Under the pieces are notes generated by a model, which did not search any database, was not told the origin of the DNA, and was given only the letters and a program-made list of their open reading frames with translations. Shown piece after piece: positions 12,211 to 24,788 of a stretch of 64,000 bases of DNA (positions within the stretch are counted from its first letter, which is position 1; each line of letters begins with the position of its first letter). Source of the DNA: Polytrichum commune. Its lineage: Eukaryota > Streptophyta > Polytrichopsida > Polytrichales > Polytrichaceae. Location: NCBI GenBank assembly GCA_950295325.1, contig OX485803.1, forward strand, positions 43,539,554 through 43,603,553. The letters are read 5' to 3'. The position numbers were made by a program, and so were the translations under genes.

Positions 12211-13252
12211 CGCAAAAACCGCAAAATTGGAAGGGCCATAACCAAATTCCCCTACGTAGAGAAATGGCTAACAAACACCCAAATAAATCAAAAACTCTCC
12301 AACCACTTATGGAAAAATGAAAATGCAACAGACGCCCAAATCACCCAAACCCTAAAATTTAGATACGCACAATACATGGGCAACCACAGAAAAAACATCT
12401 TCTAGCCCCTCACACATCCAAATCCTAACTCTACACTATGCAAACGCAATGACAGAGACACATGACCCCATCTCCTATCAACATGCGAACACCCATACAT
12501 TAAAGGCCTAAGAATCGCAAGACACAACAAAGCAGTTCACCTCATCACTCAAACACTGCAAACGCACAAAAGTACCCGGTTCTTCACACTGACCAATGTG
12601 GGCCACCAAAATAACACACCACCTGAACAACACAATTCCGGAATGGCTTCTTGATTGCACATGCACACAAACAACATGTCAATGCCAAACCAAACTAAGC
12701 CCAGATATCACATGCATTATTGGGGCCCCAAACCAAGTACAAATACCCATAACACCCTCCCCTAAAATCACAATCCAACTCATCGAATTCACATACTGCC
12801 ACAACAGATTCCCGGACCAAGCCCTCACGCACAAACACAATAAATATGACCCATTAATTACCACCATACAAAACCAAGGATGGCAAACAAACCCCCTCAT
12901 CACCATTACGGCTGGAGTTAGAGGAGCCATACACGAACATTCCATTAACAAACTCGTTAGCATGAAAATCCCGAAATCCACCATTAAAACTCTCATGAAA
13001 AACACACACCTAAACGCCATCAAATACCTCACATACCTAGTCTTAAACAAAAGAAAACTAGAAAAGAAACAAACTACTGGGCCCCCTCCCCCATAAAATG
13101 GGAACTACCCCCTTTTATGCACCCCCAGAGCCCACCTCCCAAAGGAGGCATAACACCTAATATTGCATCACGGTACCTGTGATCAGCATCAGGTTAACGG
13201 ACTCAAATTCATGCCGGTACTTACGTACGGGCGTTATCTTTTATTTTATTTG
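12211..13252 (+). mobile_element. 5'-truncated LINE with C-terminal restriction-like endonuclease
   Basis: The coding sequence is the 3' end of a non-LTR retrotransposon ORF. A zinc-knuckle-like segment (about 12435-12560) shows CKRND, then HLLSTC and IARHNKAVHL, with an in-frame stop inside it. After a frameshift near 12600 the frame runs to 13096. It contains LSPDITCIIG, then LIEFTYC, then KHNKYDPLI and AGVRGAIHEHS, which fits a PD-(D/E)XK-type restriction-like endonuclease. An exact 14-bp direct repeat, TTCGTTCGTAAAAC, flanks the copy at 12197-12210 and 13253-13266, consistent with target-primed insertion. The reverse transcriptase core is missing, so the copy is dead. Confidence 0.8.
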
Positions 13253-13266
13253 TTCGTTCGTAAAAC

Positions 13267-13588
13267 ATCCTTAGCCACGCTCTAGAGCTATTGACATCAT
13301 ATGTGGGCGCATCCAGTTGGTTGCCAAACTTTGGCCCATTTCAGTACCACCCCTAGGTCTCTTCCCATAAGGTAGAGTCAATAAAATTATAATAAATAAA
13401 TCGGTGTATTTATACAATCGTGGATATGAGCATGTATGTCTATAAATGGGTAAGTGGGTTGCTCATCAAGATATTTAGTGTAGGTGTGAAACTTGTGCAA
13501 CTTAGCATGAATAATGGCCACAATAAAATTCACAAATAAGTGGGTGGGATAGATATATCAATCTTTAGTGTACACTAGAAGTATAGTA
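13267..13588. other. Intergenic, no gene seen
   Basis: AT-rich spacer between the LINE copy and the short Stowaway-like element. Nothing recognisable. Confidence 0.5.
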
Positions 13589-13681
13589 CTCCCTCTGTCC
13601 CAAAATGTTTGTATGACAAACATAACATTTTGGGATAAAAAAACTCCGGGGCGTAGGACAATCATTTTGGGACAAAGGGAT
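13589..13681. mobile_element. Very short Stowaway-like MITE
   Basis: The left end reads CTCCCTCTGTCCCAAAATG. The right end has ATTTTGGGACAAAGGGAT. TA flanks both sides (13587-13588 and 13682-13683). The CTCCCTC start and TA target are typical of Stowaway elements of the Tc1/mariner superfamily. At 93 bp it is almost only its termini, so it is probably an internal deletion derivative. Confidence 0.7.
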
Positions 13682-13683
13682 TA

Positions 13684-15924
13684 TATAATTAAGAACCCGT
13701 GTCATCACACACTTCACACACTTTCCAAATTCCATGTTCTACTATGTAATTTAAAAAAAAATTGAACCATTGAATCCACATCGATGTTGCAATTAGTGTG
13801 GCCCAAAAATTATAACATGCGGAATTAGTGTGGCTCACACTAAGTGCGGATAGTTAGTGTAGTGATTAGATTGTACTACTAAACCCTAAACATCTACGTA
13901 TGTTGTCTTATTTTAGCTTTTATTTGAAATAAATTTGGACACGTTCTTAAAATTTGGACTTCTAGGTTGTTTCAATTCTATGGGCCGATCCCTCCATAGA
14001 CTTCCAATACACCTAAATTTTATGGAGATGTGTAATCTTTTGTGAAAGATTGAATGTTATGATAATAAAATATGATGAAAGAAACCTAATATAAATTTTT
14101 GGATGTCAAACATACATAAGTAAATGATAAGTAATGAAAATATGATATAATACTCAACTCTACATGTTTTATTAAAGGGTCCTACAATAGAATCAAACAT
14201 GTTATAATTACAAACTATAAATAGTACAATTTTACTTCAAAACATTTTTTTGGGGGCTTCATGTATCTACATCTATTTGAATATATATATATCCCTGAAA
14301 AATGTGATAGCAAAATATGGCAATTGCAACCACTTGTGAGATGTGTCATATTTTGGATTCTTCAACGCCTATTAAATGCATAATTGCCTTTCAAAGAAGG
14401 CCTCCTTTTGGGGAGCCCTTCACAAAGTTGTACAAGATTTTCCGCAAGAGTGTCACACTAAAGACCCGAAAAGAAATGCTCTTCGCAACTTCACAGTGAG
14501 AGGAAATTGTAGCATGTGTGCGTACCCCTCATCCATCTATGTTAGTAATATAATATGTTTCTTAAAGGCTTATGATTAGTACATCCCAATAAGCTAGTTT
14601 GGGGTCTTTAGAGCTAGCTCCAACATCAAATTATCAAGTAAAATTGTAACCTAAGACAATTTGAAACTCGAGTTAGTTTCATTAACTTAAGTTTTAAAAT
14701 TGACTTACATAAGCACAAAAGCTTTCAAGATTCAAACACAATATCATTAAAATTCTCAAGTTTTTCCTTTGGTTGGAACTCATGGGATTTATGAGTGGGG
14801 TTCACTTGGGGAGAGACTTGGTTAACATGCATAATTGGTTGTCATCAAGGTTGGGCTAGTATTTTTTTGACTTGAAATACAACCAAGAATTGTAAGCATG
14901 TTTCTCTAGAAGTGGATTCCTAACAAAAGTATACAATCTCTCATATTCAAGAGACCAATTTATGGCAAATGTGATTGAAGTGTTGTTTTCAAACTTTGAT
15001 AGCATGTTGGCAAGTTATTGTAACCTTAGATTTCTCATTTTATTTCTAGTAAAGACCTCTCTAAAAAGTAAGAATTCCTTGTAAAGTGCATTATTTTGGT
15101 ACCCTTCAATTTGAAATGCATATGAAGACCAACAACCTTGCACATTGCTTGTGAGGCATCAAGTCTTGTAAGCAAGCCCATGTGAACGCACCTTGCCGCC
15201 TACAATCTCATTTGGACCTAGCATGAACCTACTTACACTATATGTGTGCAATTGCGTTGACCCATGTTAATGTATCAATATTCCACACTATTTTGAATAT
15301 GTATCACCACACTAACAAAGTATGACAAAACATATTAAAAAAACCATGATTGATGTTCGGATGATTAAACAAAGTTATAAGTTTGTGTGAATTAGTTTTG
15401 ACCCAGGGCAATTTGCATGGGTAAAGAATCAACCTATTCATGAAGGTGGCCTAATCGCACATATCAGTTTAGATTAAGTGAATTAGGGGCGCATGGTTAG
15501 TGCTAAATAGCCAGATATGTGGCAAACCGCTTCCACACACCCAGCAGCGTCATTAGGGCAAAACATAGATGGAGCTGTTAGATCCATGTTACTTTTAGCA
15601 CCAGCTACATTATTCCCCTTCAAGTTATCTTTCTCCCAACCTCATTTCTTTCCCAAGTTCGGTCATCCTGCAAGACTCAGGGAAGCAGTTTCATCTGGTT
15701 GTTAATATTGTATGAACATCAAGTAAATACATTCTTTATGCTATCTTAATGTTCCCGACTCACTTTTACAAACAAGAGTTCACCCGCTGCGAGGTAGGTA
15801 GTAAACCCCACCCTGCATCAAGGGGATTCTTGAGCAAGGTATGGTTAACATGCTCAAATTCACGTAAGATTACCTGACATTGGTTTTTCTTTCTCTTCTT
15901 TCATGACTTGTAACTTACCTACTT
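13684..15924. other. Intergenic, no gene seen
   Basis: AT-rich sequence with short random ORFs. AGTGTGGCC and TAGTGTGGCTCAC words near 13795-13865 resemble the MITE family at 32.4 and 54.5 kb, but no element could be delimited. Confidence 0.45.
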
Positions 15925-16048
15925 AGGGTCAATTTCCATGTGGGCCGCTCGCCCACCGGACTCTAGTGGAAATGTAGATTCCCCCCTGTGGAATCTACAA
16001 TTCCACTAGAATATGGTGGGTGAGCGGCCTACGTGGTAACTGACACTT
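15925..16048. repeat. 124-bp inverted repeat (palindrome)
   Basis: The arms of about 55 bp share TAGGCCGCTC-like, CCCACC and CTAGTGGAA-TGTAGATTCC blocks around a loop of fewer than 10 bases. It could form a stable hairpin and may be a small foldback transposon. Confidence 0.7.
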
Positions 16049-16807
16049 ACTCCAAACTTACAGAACTTAGGCAATTAGGCATTGATTTGTCACCAAAACA
16101 TCATTAAGAAATGAAATACAAGAGTATCACCGGCGTCTAGATTGGGTTGTGATACTAAGGGACCACTTAACTCATGAACCAAGGGTTGTGAGCATGTAGT
16201 AGTGAAGGCCCTTGATTCTCATCCACAAACCATCCTATTGACATGCTATGCTGAAATTTGCATCAAGCCTATCTCTTCAAGACAAACTTTACGCAAATTC
16301 TAGAAAGCCATAAAACACTATTTATAGTTTCCCACGTAGAAATTCATGTAAGACTTTGCATCCATGAGAATCTTTGTGGGCCCTTAGACCTTCACCTGTC
16401 TAGTGTGAAGGGAACTTGGATGGCCTCGGTCTTTTGACCAATGAGAGATCCTAGAATGCAATGGCCACGGGCCTTCAGTCTCGTGTGTAAAGTGGCCCTA
16501 GGACAACTATGTTGTGCATTGTTTATATGTATTAGAAAGGGCACTCCCTAGGACAAGTTAGTCACAAGGAGAAGTTAAGGGTGAGCAACTGGCCGTTTGT
16601 GAATGAGGGATGTGATCGTGGGTTTGCAATGGTGTTCATCAAGTCTCCTTCTTGTAGGACTATTCACATTGCGGGAAAGGTTTTGGATCAGGTCTGCTGA
16701 GACTAAGTTAGCAGCATTGACTATCCTATTCACAACTTTGTAACAAACAACCAAACAAATAGCAAGGGATTCTTTGGCTGCAACTCAATGTTTATGGGAA
16801 AATAGTG
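16049..16807. other. Intergenic with a relic MITE end
   Basis: Near 16478-16500 the words GTGTGTAAAGTGGCCCTA resemble the right terminus of the Tourist-like element at 9678-10203. The left end could not be matched. No gene is visible. Confidence 0.35.
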
Positions 16808-16992
16808 TGGGTTACTATGTGGAGTTACAAGGTGCTATGTTTATTTTTATAGTAAGGATATCCCGTGTTACTGAGATAACACAAATGAGTAGTGTACACA
16901 TTAAAGAACGCAAAAAAAACAAATTTACTGCTACGTAATGTTCTTCAGATAGAAAATTTATAACACCTGGTAACTCCAAACAATAACTCATG
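16808..16992. mobile_element. Short MITE, GTTACT...GGAGTTAC family, copy 1
   Basis: The ends are imperfect inverted repeats of about 25 bp, GTTACTATGTGGAGTTACAA at the left against the complement of GTAACTCCAAACAATAACTC at the right. A related element occurs at 41996-42172. There is no coding capacity. Confidence 0.55.
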
Positions 16993-17051
16993 ATATTTTA
17001 GATTTATGTACTATACATAACCTTGGTAACCAATGAACAACACATGGATGA

Positions 17052-17450
17052 ATGTGTATCACGATGATGGTGACCGCATGCGACCTCGGGCACAAACATG
17101 CTCTTAGTGTAAGGAAGTCAATAATGTTCCTAGTCTCTCCCAATAATCCTTGCTATAGGGATGCATTTCCATTTGAGAAGGGTAAATGGAACGTTGAGGG
17201 ATGTATGGCACAACTTCTCCTTCATGAATTGCTAGCAATTCTGGATAGAATTTTTGCTCCTTCCGTCTTGTTATATGGGGTTTTTACGAAGAAAAAGTTA
17301 ATGACTCTCCTAGAATTGTTAAACTACCTAGTTAGAGAATGTGGTAATAAGGTGACATCAACGTTTTGTTTTTGTTTCTCAAAAGAAACACACTTTAAGT
17401 GGACATGCAGAAATGAAGAAGACCAAATGAAGACACAAGGTCTCACATGA
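17052..17450 (+). other. Unrecognised 132-codon ORF
   Basis: An ATG-initiated frame of 132 codons in otherwise gene-free DNA. It has no motif I recognise, no signal peptide and no obvious splice context. Composition does not differ from the flanks, so it is probably chance or a decayed element. Confidence 0.15.
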
Positions 17451-17622
17451 GTATTTTGTAAGGTACAAATATTCAAACCAACATATAAGCTAAAACCAAC
17501 ACAAATCTATGTATGTATGACAAATCTACATAGCATTGGTTTTGGGTATGATTACCTTAAGCAAATTGAAGTTTTCACAAACCGAGTTACCTAGAGTTAC
17601 ACTCAGTTTAGACTCCGTGTGA

Positions 17623-18016
17623 GGGCCGGTTCACATGGAATCCCAAGTCCTAAGTCCCAAGTCAATTGAGGTCAATCCATGCAATCAACCCGTTGAGAGC
17701 ATGGAAGTTGGACTTATCACTTCACACGGGGTCCCAAGTCCTAAGTCCCAAGTATGACATGGATGTCTACATGGCGACACTTTTTGAAGGCGAGACTTAG
17801 GACTTGTGTCGAGAGTTGGGTTGAGCAAAAAGTTAGATTCAACTCTCAACATAAGTTCCAAGAACTTCTTGCATAAAATAATCAAGATCCGACTTTAATG
17901 AATATAAACCATATTGTAATGGTTTATTGAGGCTCAAAAGTTGGGACTTTGCCTCCATGTCGGGACTTGCTAACATGAGTGGGACTTGGAACTTGGGACC
18001 CCATGTGAATAGGTCC
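17623..18016. mobile_element. MITE with GGGCC-type inverted termini
   Basis: The left end GGGCCGGTTCACATGG and the following TCCCAAGTCC block are matched in inverted orientation at the right end (GGGACTTGGAACTTGGGACC, then CATGTGAATAGGTCC). An extra internal copy of the TCCCAAGTCCTAAGTCCCAA block lies near 17731. Flanking trinucleotides are TGA and TTA, not an exact match, so a PIF/Harbinger origin is only suggested. Confidence 0.6.
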
Positions 18017-18229
18017 TTAGTCTCCAACTTGAAGACCCCACCTAATAAAGTCCATGAAGTTTTTCAATTGGTGTGGCTTTGGTGGGATGGGAGTGGAGAC
18101 CAAGCTCCTTAATGTAAATTTAGCACATGAACTGAATGTGAAAGACATATGATGATACTTGTAGAGAAAAGTCTTTTGGGAAGGAGGTGGCAAAGACTCT
18201 CAAGTTCAATATGGGATTAAGTTACCCAT

Positions 18230-18419
18230 GGGTAATTTCTATGCCGCCGTGAGCCCCAACAGCACATGTAATTTGGGATGCACCTCTATCTCCTCCTGCA
18301 AAGCGAAGTTGCATCTCACGTCCACCCAAGTCAAACTGTTTCCTAGCCAGTGGATCACAAACCAATTCATAGTAAATCGTAATATGCACATCATTGCCCG
18401 GCATAATCCTTGCAACACA
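18230..18419 (-). CDS. Exon-like ORF of an unrecognised gene (possible 3' exon)
   Basis: On the minus strand the frame runs from a possible acceptor (TTATAG) near 18420 to a possible donor (ATGG followed by GTAACT) near 18232. It encodes about 63 residues with NDVHITIYYELVCDP, then FDLGGREMQLRFAGGDRGAS and CAVGAHGGIEITHG. The even mix of residues and the good splice context look like a real conserved exon. I do not recognise the family. It could belong to the same minus-strand gene as 20839-21335, but the phases do not join directly, so an intermediate exon would be needed. It could also be a pseudogene fragment. Confidence 0.35.
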
Positions 18420-18429
18420 TGATTTATCT

Positions 18430-20838
18430 ATGGCCTATAACACATAGATAGGAATAAACTTTGGCTCCATTAGAAGGAAGGAGTGATTATTGCCCCCTCT
18501 TTTTTTTCGGGGGGGGGGGTGGACTTTATGTTGCCTACAACACATATCCATAGCATATGAACAAACTCTTGCTTTTTAAGAGTTTGGCTCCCATAGATTG
18601 AAAAGCTAGCATGATCCACAAAACTCTATAAACTATTAAAACTTTGAATTGTTGAGAAGCTTCAAGCGAGATTTGTGTAGCACATGCAAGGTATGGTAGC
18701 ATGATAATAGAAGTGGAAAATGGGTAAAATATGGATAGTTCCATGATAAACTAAAGAATGCTAAAAAATTTGGTGGATTGAATCCCACAAACTCAAGAGT
18801 TTAACTTTTGGTAGTGAAAACCTACAAAATATATATGAGCATTTGAAGTGAGAGCTTGCAAAAAAGTGTGTCACATGAGATCCATCAAGGCACCAATAAG
18901 CATCATATTCCTAGCGAAAGTTTCATAATCTCACTTTGAAGCATGTATAAAGTCATTGGAGATTACAAATGCATATAGACAATGTTCACCAATAAAAGTG
19001 ACTCCAATCTTTGAGTAGTCATCCTTTGTTTGAATAGTTGAGTGTAAAGTGGGCCTTCATCACATCATTTATATGTGATATATGCATTGATGAAGTTTAT
19101 GTGGCACATTGCCACACCCGATGAATACTTTGTAAATGGATTGGGTCAATGCGAATTATGGTCATTATTGGCCTATACATTCCATGACACTCAATCTTAG
19201 GAAAGACATATAAGTTAGTCGTATCATTGGTAGAGGATTGATAGCATCCATGAGACCCCCCGTAAAGCATGAGGTGGCTTTCAAGACATTTTTCATAGGT
19301 TTTTTTGATAGGTTTTTTTGATAGGAGTGTGAAGCTCCTTGAATGCCTCAGGGTATCACCTAATACAACATTATTATCATGAATTCTAAGCTCTATATCC
19401 ATAGCTCCAAGACATGAAAATCGGGGTTTCAATAGAGGGGTCTTATGGGCATAGAACAATGTAAATTGCCAGATATTTGGTCTTTGAAATGAAAGCACCT
19501 CCGTTTGTCAATGAAAATACAAGGATGAAATTGGATCTAGGGATCTACATTTGGATTCAAGAGAACGATATGCAAGTTCCTTCAATATTCGCCATGAACT
19601 TCTATTACTTGGTTGAGTCTATCTTCCGTGGGTGGTCATGTAAAAAACAACTTTATGAAGAGATTTTAGTCTCTAAAACAATTTGGTGGTCTTTGTTGTT
19701 GACAACGTACCAAGTCCTTAAAGACAAAACCCAAAGCAATTTGTTTTAATAACACGCAATTTAGTCCACCTATTTTGACAACATACAAGTAGCAACCAAG
19801 ATATTTAAAAACTCATATCCCATCCAATTTTGTCTAGATGCCATGAACTTGATAATATAGTGCACACGTAATCAATGAAACTTTTGCTCAATGTGGATGT
19901 CAAGCCCATGGTCCAAGAGATCTCAACATGACAAACAAAAAACATGTGAATTAATAAACAAACAAACAATAGTATTAAAATTGACAAATTATATAATGCA
20001 AAGAGTGATTCATTGAGTATGTGGATAAATGTTGTCTACCTTAAGATTTGATCCTTGAGCACAAATGATAGCTCCTCCTCCCCTAACAAAACAAGTTTGC
20101 AATTTGGATCAACCGAATGGCATGTAATGGAATTGGTAGATTCATAATTTGTTATGCACACATATTGTTTGTTGCCCCAATATCAAAATCTTCATTCATG
20201 GAGTTCATAATTGGACAAACGAGGTTAGTGTACGAGGTTGAATAATTCTCGTTTGGCGTGATTTGTGTATCTTCAAATGAACAATTGGACTACTACACCT
20301 ATAAAATACTACTTACTAAAATCATATTCATAGTACATTGTTTGAATACATTGCTTTGTATACCAATACTACAAATACCAAATTAGGATTATTTTTTGGA
20401 AGAAATTTGACATTGATATCAACTACTTATTCCAATAAAGTCAAGCATGTGAATTTATTATGTGCATATGGTTTTCATAACCAAACTTGCATGGACATGC
20501 ATACAATTCTCCCCCTCCTAGAAAATGATATACTTGAGGAAGAGGATGCACCTACATAGATTGGGGATCGTCATTTTCTGTCAATGCCACAACATAAATT
20601 TGTAGCTCAATTATGATGGAGACAATGAAGAACATGCTTGCAAAGTCCTATATCAAAAAACGGGGTGGAACAACGCAAGGAAAACACCAACATTTACCAT
20701 TTCTCACACAAAATTGACTTTGTAGGAAAAATTGTAGGATAACTTACACATGCATTGACCCCATTGCAATTTTCAAAGATTATACTTGAACAAGTTGTTT
20801 GAATGTAATGATGAGGTGGAGGTTTGGAGGCAACTCAC
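18430..20838. other. Possible intron or intergenic DNA
   Basis: AT-rich sequence with many short ORFs. It contains an 11-base G run (18529-18539) and a duplicated GATAGGTTTTTTT unit near 19297-19325. If the two minus-strand exon-like ORFs flanking it are linked, this is intron. No further exon could be placed with confidence. Confidence 0.3.
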
Positions 20839-21335
20839 ATGTTGTTATTGTTGGAGGTTGTTTGGAACGTAGCATGAGAGTTGCAGCCATAGAGCTTGGT
20901 TGCACAACCAGAGGGTGGGCCAAGCAATTGCATGACGGAATGCTTTGGGTCTAGACTAATTCCATACTTCCCTTTTGGCCCCAAGATTTGCAATGAACCA
21001 TCACGTGTTTTTTGGATGATCCCACCTCCTTTAATGGAGATGCAAGGCGCAAAGTTGTTGTTGCCACCTCGCCCTGGTGGAAATCTCACCCTTAGTTCTT
21101 CTGATGCCGCATCCATTCGCATGCTAATGTCTTTCCCTGAGTTGTTGATGTTCCAACATGCACGACAAAGATTGTTTGATGCATTGGGCACAAGGGCAGC
21201 TTTCACCTCCAGGTTGGTGTGCACATACACAGGTCGCAAGCTAGGGCTTTCCCATCGTGATTTGGTTGTTGCAACAACAGCTAAGGCGGCTTCCGCCTTT
21301 GCCTCTGACCTACATGGTTCGCAAAGAACTACCAT
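20839..21335 (-). CDS. Unrecognised protein-coding exon, 165 codons
   Basis: On the minus strand an ATG at 21335 opens a frame of 165 complete codons that stays open to a strong donor (AT followed by GTGAGT at 20838-20833). If read through, it stops just after the donor. The predicted segment begins MVVLCEPCRSEAKAEAA, then has VYVHTNLEVKAALVPNAS, RFPPGRGGNNNF, KGKYGISLDPKHS and LLGPPSGCATKLYG. Alternating short hydrophobic and polar stretches suggest beta structure. Base composition is richer in GC than the flanks, and the opposite strand is also open (20896-21555). I do not recognise the family. It may be a first coding exon, with 18230-18419 further downstream, or a decayed gene. Confidence 0.42.
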
Positions 21336-23294
21336 TTGCACACATGTATATGTGTGTGCCAAGAGCTTTGGCCACTGTTGGATCTACAACCCTTCCAATT
21401 TTCTCACAAACACCCACCTGCATCAAAAGTTAAGTTTTGCCAAAGAAAAAAAATTCATAAGGGAAACCACCTTCATTCATGGGCTATTGATGCCTCTCAA
21501 AACTCAACCAAGTTGCAACATCGATATCACCATCTATAAACTTTATTTTGGTTAATTGTACTAGAATTGATGAGTCAAGCTTGTCTCTCACTCTACGTAT
21601 TTCTTTGGTTATCTGTCCTCCTGCACAAATTGTTAAATGAGGGTGATAGGAGTAGGCAAGAAGAATCCTTGCCAAGTTCGACAAGGATTCCACAAAGTGA
21701 TGAAGCCAATTGAAGGTTAGTGTGAATGAGAGACGGTTCACCCTTTATTATAGTCGCAAACTCGTGTATGTAAACATGTGGCAGGTTTACGGAGCATGGA
21801 CAAGGGATTTCCCGCAACATTAGGATGACGGCACATGGCGATGAAGTTGAAAGGACAAGAAAAACATGAACGGTTGTGTCGTTTGCAACTAACTCTTCAT
21901 CTCCCCGTGAAGCATTTTAACCTAAAGACAACAAATTACATATATAGTTGAAGGCCATGTTGGTATTCTTTTCCTTGAAGCCATGCTTAAACAAGCAAAA
22001 ACTATACATACCCCGTTTTTAATTGACAATGGATTCACTCCCAGTCCACAGTTCACCTTCATAGGATATAAAACTCAACCTTATGGCATGCAACCAAAAG
22101 TGTCAAATCCAAGTCGTGTCACATTGTTCCTCCATAAAACTTTGCTTGGCAATCATTGCGAGTGCAAGTCAATATAATTGTGAAGTGACACCTCAACCAA
22201 CATATGAACTTGATAAAATTAAAATTGTTTTTTGCTCCGCTCATTCTTGATTCTTTGTACCTTCCTACCCGAATTGTCCAAATTTGAGGGAAGGGGACAA
22301 AAACATGGCAAGGAACTAAAAATTCCCAAATCAATAATGAATTCTTCACAATTTAGGGTGGTAGCACACAATGAAATCATGAAGAATTATAATGTTGTTT
22401 TGAACCAAATACATCTCTCCATGGAGCATTATGACCAAAAGATGACAACTTATATACACTTATATACCATGTCAAATTATCTACACATGTGTTATTGCAC
22501 AAAGGTTCATAAGATATACAACTTGATCATGTTATACATAATCAAAAGTTTTGAATTCCAATGGACTTGCATCATTCATTTGCATTACTCCCACTTTACA
22601 CTCAATGTGATTATGTGTGTCAACATGATAGTGGCACACCAACCGGCATGAATGTGTTGAGAATGATGTGTTTCACAACATGAGCTAAGCATTCAACTAA
22701 ATTGGAATCATCATCATTGTTGCTCCTAAATTTTTGCAAGCATTTAGATGTACATAGTATGCATTTTGAGTGAAATTGATAGCAACATGGGGAATTGAGC
22801 TTGTTGAGATGAACATACATTTATTGCCCTTACCCTAAAGCCTTCCACAATTAAGCAAACCTTAACCCGTGGCGTTCATGGAGACCACGAGGTGGTTGCA
22901 GATGGGTCATACACTCTAACTAGTGAAATTACAACCTCTCGTTCACTAACATGATGCCCACACGTACTTGTGCATAGAATTGTGAGGGTTGCCTTCTAGC
23001 TGGACCTCCTTCATCAATATCATCATATAGCAAATGGTATCGAGTTATTTATGCAACTTGGCATGCAATGACCTATGGTCGCAATCCCTTAACCTTTTTC
23101 CCATTATGCTCAACCCCTCCACTAATATGTCCAGTAAGTCACATGAAAATAACGACATGGTACCTCCAACCCATCAATATTCTAGAATGCATCTTGTGTT
23201 TGGTTATTTGTGTTCGAAATAAGGCTTTGGGATTCTCTCAATAATTTTTGAGTCATTCCAATGCATTTCAATACAAATACTCAACTTCTATTGT
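21336..23294. other. Upstream flank and intergenic DNA
   Basis: No gene is recognisable. If the 20839-21335 exon is real, its promoter would lie in the first few hundred bases. The short ORFs here have random composition. Confidence 0.4.
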
Positions 23295-23305
23295 TGGATA
23301 TAAGG

Positions 23306-23374
23306 CTTACGAACGGACACTTTATTCACGCCGGCCCCTTGCTTGAAAGGGGTTGGAGTTTCTATCTATCTATC
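23306..23374 (+). mobile_element. 69-bp retroposed insertion with (TATC)n tail
   Basis: An exact 11-bp direct repeat, TGGATATAAGG, flanks the insert (23295-23305 and 23375-23385). The insert holds a hairpin (CCGGCCCCTT ... AAGGGGTTGG) and ends in a short TATC microsatellite. Hairpin, simple tail and target duplication fit the extreme 3' end of a LINE or SINE inserted by target-primed reverse transcription. Confidence 0.6.
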
Positions 23375-23385
23375 TGGATATAAGG

Positions 23386-24233
23386 AAGTAGGTTGTGTAG
23401 TTGTATGACTTTGTTTTTCATCATGTGACATGGACTTAATCCCTTTTCAAATACAACACTTGCATAATAGATCTTGTCAAATTTCAACATCTTATTTTCT
23501 CAAATTACACAAAAGCAACCAAGAAACTATGTATGACAACCCCATCCTTGGCCTCACCTAAAGCTCCACTCAATTACCCTTAACTTTAAAACAAACTTAA
23601 TATCCAAATCAAATTGACCCCAACCCTTTTGACACCCATCATGACCCATGTGTACCATACCTACAAATTGGTTTCAACACTTGCTTGACAAAATGAAATA
23701 TTTCTAGGCCACTTTCAATTTAGGATCTCAATTTAAGGTATTTAGAATTACAACTTTATGGCTATATGACCTAGTCTAGTATTAAATGGAGAGCAAAGTC
23801 CCGCCTAGAAAGAGTTGTATAATGGCATGGAGAAAAGAAAAAAAATTGAAGTCATGAACCTTGTTAGTTTCCTAAGATGGTGAACTTGTAACTATATAAA
23901 TTATTGTGTTTGTTTGCTTGCAAGGTCACAGGGTTTGACCTAGTCTAGGTTTTGGAAATCAAATGGAGTAAAGTTTGTTATGTTTGTTTTTCCCCTCCTC
24001 CCATATTGTGTTCAAGTGGAGATCCCCAATCGAATTTGCTCAAACAAACTAATTCGATTTGCAAATTGTCACTCCCCACCCCCCAAATGCTCCCAAAGCA
24101 AACCAATTGGCACATATAATATAATATAATAGAATGGAATAGAATAGAATAAATGGGGACATGTGGAAATATAAACAATGATTTTTCTAGACTTCACTTG
24201 GGTTGTATCCTGGTTACATTCCATAGAGTTATA
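23386..24233. other. Intergenic, no gene seen
   Basis: AT-rich sequence with a short ATAAT/AGAAT run near 24118-24150. Nothing coding is recognisable. Confidence 0.5.
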
Positions 24234-24788
24234 CTCCCTCCGTTTCATATCAAAAGTTACGTTTCACTAAATATGTGGGATTAAGGTCATTTTTCGCATT
24301 TTTAGCACGAAATTGTGTGCATTGTATAGCTCTCACTAAGCACTTTCCGGTGAGCTAGGGGTGTCCAAAAAAAAATCAAAATTTTTTTAACGCCAATTTC
24401 ATTGGAAGCCCATCATTTTGGGCGGATGGCACCGAAGCTCATTTGCTAATGAGTAGTGAGGTTGAGACTCGTGCTCCTTAAGGTTTGTGTTTAGGGTTAG
24501 GGTTTTTGAGAAGAAACGGCATGGTGATGTCCATTTCTGATGAAATCGATGTTGACGGTGAAATCAATGAAATCGATGTTGACGATGTCCATTTCTAATG
24601 AAATCGATGTTAAATAAGTGTAAATTGTTAGTTGATTGACTTGGTAGTTCATCAACAACAACATTTACATTGTTTATAGCAACATTCCAATTCGTTTGAC
24701 GAAGTTTGAGAGAAATTTCACCAAACGTATCTTTTTTTCGTAACGCAAAATATGTCCAAACGTAACTTTTGATATGAAACGGAGGGAG
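24234..24788. mobile_element. Stowaway-like Tc1/mariner element
   Basis: The left end CTCCCTCCGTTTCATATC, followed by AAAAGTTACGTTT, is repeated almost exactly in inverted orientation at the right end. TA flanks both sides (24232-24233 and 24789-24790). The interior has direct repeats of GAAATCGATGTTGA and GATGTCCATTTCT near 24520-24610. No transposase is encoded, so the 555-bp copy is non-autonomous. Confidence 0.85.

Noticed and set aside
12679-13050. 123-codon minus-strand ORF
   Set aside because: It is the antisense shadow of the LINE endonuclease region.
20896-21555. 219-codon plus-strand ORF
   Set aside because: It overlaps the minus-strand exon-like frame, whose donor site and residue pattern are more convincing. 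The plus-strand translation shows no domain and turns into low-quality sequence at its end.
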